This document shows positions 58,961-64,000 of a stretch of 64,000 nt of DNA, one piece after another (position 1 is the stretch's first letter; the number at the start of each line of letters is the position of its first letter). The notes below the pieces were generated by a model. It did no database searches, was not told the DNA's origin, and worked only from the letters and a program-made list of their open reading frames with translations. This DNA comes from Panax quinquefolius. Its lineage: Eukaryota; Streptophyta; Magnoliopsida; Apiales; Araliaceae. Location of the stretch: NCBI GenBank assembly GCA_020205615.1, contig CM035162.1, forward strand, positions 35,924,479 to 35,988,478. The letters run 5' to 3'. A program made the position numbers and the translations under genes.

Positions 58961-60845
58961 TGAAAGTAGTATGCACACAAGCCAATCATGTTTGATGATA
59001 AAGCATATACTTTGTAATAATCTTATTCATTTATTAATAAAAAGCATTAATTTATTAAAGGCTTTTAATTATCTACACGATGTCGTTTTATAATATGTGA
59101 TAAACCCATAGTTTTAAGCAATGCTTTTAGAATAATGATGATGATCATTCTAATGAGATCTAAATTCTTAGAAAGCTTAAAACTAAAATAGTTCCCAATC
59201 GTTGATTACTAAATCGGGGATTAGTGAATCCGGATAGATTGGTACATACGCTCATTGCTTCATCGGATGAGGATGATTGATCTCACGATCATTTGTGTGG
59301 AGACACTAAAGCAAGTATGTAGGTGCTTATTAGAGAATAAGTTCACCGAACGTGGCTCGCTAAGGAATACCTAATGGAGTTTTATTTGCTCATCAATAGA
59401 ATTCTCAGTAGTGATAGTAGTACAAGTAATCCTTGACTTGAGATCATCATAAGATCTTGTGTATGATGAGTTATACTTTGACTTATTCCTTAAGACCCTT
59501 AGGGTATATCAAAGGGTATGCTTGGGTATAATAAGTTGTATATGGAGATAATGTATGATCAATAAAGAATCTACCACTTCTAATAAAAGAAGAGAAATGT
59601 CCTATGTGATTCGATAAATGACAACCCAAAGAGTCCTCGGTTAAGGCGTAATGAAATTAGAAAGGAGTTTCTAATTTGCATTATTTGAGTTGTGCATTTA
59701 AGAGTCGAAATACATATAATTAAATAAAATAAGACTTGACAAAGAATTTCATGCCTTATATTTAATTGGGACATCAGTATGGTGGAAGGATTGAATTGCA
59801 TTTGAACTATTTACTCAAAGGTTCTTTAATGATTAATGTTGAAATCTATATTATCCGGAAAGTCGCTTGATCGCTAGGGAGACTTATCCCTATCAGAGAA
59901 TAAATATTATTTATTTACATAAATTAATTATTTAATTTATTTATTTAAATAAGATTAGAATTGTTCTAATTGATTTATTCACAACCTGCTTAATATGGAG
60001 AACCCAAAGGGTCACACCATAAAAGGAAGAATAATTATTTAAGAAGTTAATGGCATAATCGTAATAATATAAAGTTAAGTATATTTAATTTAATCTATGG
60101 TGATAGAATAAATTAAATAGCTTAATATTTATTATTTAATATTTTAGAAATATTAAATATAAATTAATAAGAGGAGTCTTATTAATATTATTACAATTAT
60201 TATTATTTTAATTTCTAAAAGAGTTTAGGAATTAATTTAATATAAGTACTTCATTTATTCCTAATTGATTAGGAAGGAAAATTAGTTAAAGGAGTTTAAT
60301 TAATTATCCCTAATAAGATTAGGGAGCTTAATTAATTAAAAGAATTTAATTAATTAAATAAAACCCAATTCCTTAATTATTAAGATGGGTTGCCTACATC
60401 TATAAATAAGAGGAGTCTTATTATGGGTGGTGTGGGTTGTTGACTTTAACAACTACGTAATAATTCCAAGTTGTTGGAGTACACCTTTTCTATGTAGAGA
60501 TAGAAAAAAACTAGGGTTTAGCCAACCACCCCTTCTTCTTGAATTTTCTTCTTCCTCAGTGGATCACCTCAGAGGCCAAACATTTGGGTGGCTAACGCCG
60601 ATCAAAGGAAGGAACCAAACCCGGTGGATTCAAGATCAAACGCGAAAGGATTTGGAGGTGAACTTGTACTTAGGAAGCTCGATCTTCAAGGGTATGATTT
60701 ATTCTTTATCTTTTTTCGCTTAATTAATAATTGTGCATAAAGGGTGATCCGGGTATATGGTTTGTAAATTTTTTTAAACTCGATTTTACACGCTCCGCAT
60801 TAATTTTGCAATTTGATCACAGAAATGAATATTACAAACCTAACA
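58961..60845 (+). repeat. Probable 5' LTR of second copia element
   Basis: The left border is the point where LTR G similarity ends (about 58961, TGAAAGTAG; an alternative TGTTTGATG start is at 58989). The right border is set by a primer-like GGGCATCGAGCC at 60848, giving CTAACA at 60845. Inside are a TATAAATA box (60401-60408) and an AG-rich transcript leader. No second LTR is in the window, so the ends are estimates. Confidence 0.5.
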
Positions 60846-60847
60846 AA

Positions 60848-60859
60848 GGGCATCGAGCC
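60848..60859 (+). promoter_or_regulatory. Degenerate primer-binding site
   Basis: GGGCATCGAGCC resembles GGTATCAGAGCC, the Met-tRNA complement, with one substitution and one missing base. It lies downstream of the LTR-like promoter and upstream of a copia gag. The resemblance alone is weak; its position is what supports it. Confidence 0.45.
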
Positions 60860-61088
60860 AAACCTTTATGCTAATTATTAATTATTTTGATTTGATATGT
60901 ATATTGATATGTGTTTAGAACAATTTTTGGGCATAATTTTATCAGATAAATTTAATAAAAAAAAAAATAAAAAAAAATACATTATCCGAAAAATGCATTT
61001 TGTATCACCAAGAAAAGGTAGCAAGACGACATTAATAAAAAAAAAAAAAAAAAGTAATATCATGTAATTTTTTTTTTTTGAAACTTCC

Positions 61089-61332
<244 letters not shown>

Positions 61333-61339
61333 CTTAATT

Positions 61340-62100
61340 ATTATCTAATTAAAATAAAAGTTTATTTTAATTTTAAAATAAAAGGTTTATTTTAATATTA
61401 AAATATAAAGTTTTATTTTAATTTTAAATAATTTTATAATTAAAATAAAAAGGTTTATTTTAATCTTAAAATAAAAGTTTATTTTAATATTAAAATAAAA
61501 GATTTATTTTAATTTTAAAATTAGAATTTTATGCTAACTAATTAGAGTTGGAATTGATTCCATAATAACTAATTGGAGTTGAAATTGGATTTTATTTTTC
61601 CTAAAATAAAGGAGTTTATTTGTAAATAGGAAAGTAAATCCATCTTTCCTTAAATAAAGGAGTTTGTTTAGATATGAAATAGATTTCATATTATTCAAAA
61701 TAAAAGAGTTTATTTGTGAATAGGAAAGAGAAATCCTAATTTCCTTAAATAAAGGAGTTTATTTAGATATGAAATATGATTTCATATTATTCAAAATAAA
61801 GGAGTTTATTTATGAATGAAAAGAATATCCGTGTTTCCTTTAATATTTTTTTTTTTACATGGAATTGATTCCATAATTAATTATAATAAAAGAGTTTATT
61901 TTAATTAAAGATTTTTTTTATATACATGGAATCGATTCCATAATTAATTAAAATAAAGGAGTTTATTTTGATTAAAATTTTGATTAAAATAAAATAGTTT
62001 ATTTTATTCAAAATTGGATAAATTAAAATAAAATAGTTTTATTTTGATTTAAATTTGAATTAAAATAAAGGAGTTTATTTTGATTCAAAATTAGATTTTA
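61340..62100. repeat. Array of short palindromic AAATAAAGGAGTTTATTT units
   Basis: The unit AAAATAAAGGAGTTTATTTT (or -AAAGTTTATTTT, -GATTTATTTT) recurs at least a dozen times with irregular spacing, each with a perfect 7-8 base stem around a GGAG or similar loop. Longer repeats overlie it, for example the TTAGATATGAAATAGATTTCATATTATTCA block near 61665 and 61762. Confidence 0.85.
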
Positions 62101-63344
62101 TACTAACTAAAGTTGCCCATTAAATGATATCAATATATATATTAAATGTTTATTATTCATAAGATGAATGTTATTTATCGATGCATATGGTGATGTGTAT
62201 GATAATAAATGGGATTGATTATGGACTATCGACCAAATGCGATTTGGATTTATTTTAGTTGGATGCATGAATGTATGGGTTTTATTAAATGGGTCTCTGT
62301 ACTTCGCCTTCTAATTTTTCTTAATGTAAATTCTATCTCCTCCTATGTATTTCCCTCGATCACGATCAAGGTTTCTATTTATTTTAAATAGTTTTGTAAT
62401 AGAATAGTTAGAATTATTTTGAAGAATTGAGATCAAGGACAAGAAGCCAAGACCCGCTTTGTAATGGAGCCCGTTTAAATGTAATAGTTATATTTAAATA
62501 TTATTTCTTGCACCCTAGGGTTTGACCTTTTGGTTCACTTGGTGGCTCTAGTGAACCAAACTAGAATAAAAGTCCATAATCAATCCGTAGTAGAATATAG
62601 TATTCTATATGCGCATGCTTATACTATATATATTATATATTATGCAAACATGCTTCGCATGTTCATTAATACGACGCCAGATTTTATATATATATATGTA
62701 ATGCCGCTAAACAAGATGAGACAAAATTAATAACAAACCCCTCAATTTTTATATTAAGTCCTAAGCGCTCAAAGATATTTGGAATATCGAACGTCAGCTT
62801 TCTAGCATGATAAAAAATTAATAGAGTATTAAATATTTAATATGAGTTTGTTGTGTCACCACAAGGCAAGTATTAAGTATTTAAGATGTTAATTTATCAC
62901 ATTTGATGCTTATAAAGAAAATTGAACAATATTGTTTTGTTGTGTCACCACAAGGATGATATTTTTCTTTTTGAATATATGGAGTGCTAGGTTTGACTTA
63001 ACTTAGATAATTTTGATTCTGATGTGCCACCACTGATCAAAATAATCTAAGAGGCAAAAGACAAGGAGTTGCATAGTTGATGTAATTGACAAAAGTTGTC
63101 TACCTATTTATTTATATATAGTTTGTCAGGTCACCACAAGGCTATATACATTTGAAATGGGATCCTTATTCTCACTAGAAAATCTTTAATTAGATTTTGC
63201 CGAACTATATAAGTGAGGGTAATATAGTTTGAAGAAAATAGTGGGAGATACCAATTTAAAACAAGACCTAATTTATTTTGGTAATTAATAAAAGAATGTA
63301 TGTTAAAATGTTGTTAATTACAAATTCATTTACAGAATTTTACA

Positions 63345-64000
63345 ATGTCTAAAATTACTATCACTGCGAAGCATATTATATGCTAAATTAATCAGACCGA
63401 ATTAAATGGATTGGTTAAGGAATTTGAGAATAGTTCTCATAGCTGAAAAGCTATCTTATGTCCTTAATACGCCTATCCTCAAGAATGGTTGCGCATAATG
63501 CCTCCGAGGAAGACATTGCTACTTTTAGAAAGTGACAAGATGATGCACAATTGGCTCAACGCATCATGCTCGATCCACGAGTAACGAGCTTCAAAGACAA
63601 AGATGAAACTATGGATGCTCCTACTATATTCCCGCACATCAAGTAGTTGATGGTGAGGAAAGTAGGACCGATATATATCGATATCTAAGGAGCTCTTCCG
63701 ATCTAGAATGGCCAATGGCACTATAAAGATGCATAAAAAGTCCTAAACATTATCAATTTGATTGATCAATTAGATAACAAGTTTTGTCATGGATGGAGAG
63801 TTGAGCCAAGATTTGATCTCAGCACTCACTCCCTGCACTCTTTCACAATTGTTGTGAATTTTTCATATGAATAAGCTAGATATCGCCTTTCACGATTTGC
63901 TTAACATGTTGAAAAATGTCGAGAGTCACTTTCCAACCAAGAAAGACCAAGTCTTACCGGTAGAGCCAAAGGATCTTCCTAAAAGAAGAACGATTCAAAG
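63345..64000 (+). pseudogene. gag: Copia gag, N-terminal part, decayed, runs off window
   Basis: ATG at 63345 gives MSKITITAKHI. A TAA follows at codon 14. The frame shifts and then carries LRNLRIVLIAEKLSYVLNT-like coding (about 63420-63470), the hallmark N-terminal block of plant copia gag. Further pieces read DPRVTSFKDKDETMDA (63568 region) and NMNKLDIAFHDLLNMLKNVE (63865-63925), like the capsid motifs in the gag at 40880-41672. Several stops and shifts make it non-functional. The rest lies beyond the window. Confidence 0.7.

Overview
This window is plant nuclear DNA, most likely from an angiosperm with a large, repeat-rich genome. I see no host gene I would defend. Nearly every base between 2272 and 55158, and again from 57021 to the end, belongs to transposable elements inserted inside one another. 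The diagnostic evidence is plant-type LTR retrotransposons with an initiator-Met tRNA primer site, a CACTA (En/Spm) DNA transposon, hAT- and Mutator-like short elements, and AT-rich intergenic DNA. I cannot name the species.

Layout. 1-2271: AT-rich DNA with no recognised gene. 2272-55158: a small Stowaway-like element (TA/TA ends) first took a hAT-type MITE (2304-2613) and was then split by a large Ty3/gypsy retrotransposon (2679-54853, target duplication TACAT/TACGT). That Ty3 element is a chromovirus (probably Tekay/Del clade): gag, zinc knuckle, protease, reverse transcriptase, RNase H, integrase and chromodomain can all be read in order on the + strand, all with stops or frameshifts. Its 5' LTR spans 2679-22393. 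It contains a Mutator-like MITE (3096-3659), a 10.25-kb CACTA element with TNP2-type and second-gene (Transposase_24-like) remnants on the - strand (4218-14468), three extra tandem copies of an internal LTR segment (14685-18756), and a solo LTR (19223-21814). The internal region is cut by a solo LTR in gag (23370-26201) and another in RNase H (28426-45805). The second of these itself contains a complete but dead Ty1/copia element on the - strand (30142-44728). That copia element holds a solo Ty3 LTR (32606-35050), a one-ended Ty3 fragment (35207-about 38213) and a hAT MITE (39621-40157). The 3' LTR (47449-54853) holds a 2.1-kb CACTA deletion derivative (47816-49893) and a solo LTR (51004-53729).

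55159-57020 is short non-genic DNA with repeat traces. 57021 to about 58960 is another Ty3 LTR on the - strand, broken by a second copia element on the + strand (about 58961 to beyond the window end). That element has an LTR of about 1.9 kb, a degenerate primer site, a 2.5-kb leader full of short hairpins, and a decayed gag start at 63345.

Nothing here works as a pathway: it is a fossil record of insertions. Its value is that order can be read from nesting, that most breakpoints carry target-site duplications, and that intact paralogous LTR copies in the same window show the empty sites of several insertions. The items most worth a second look are the tandem expansion inside one LTR, the one-ended Ty3 insertion, the long 185-bp-arm inverted repeat within the CACTA element, the conserved splice-like signals in the LTRs, and the repeated hairpin families.
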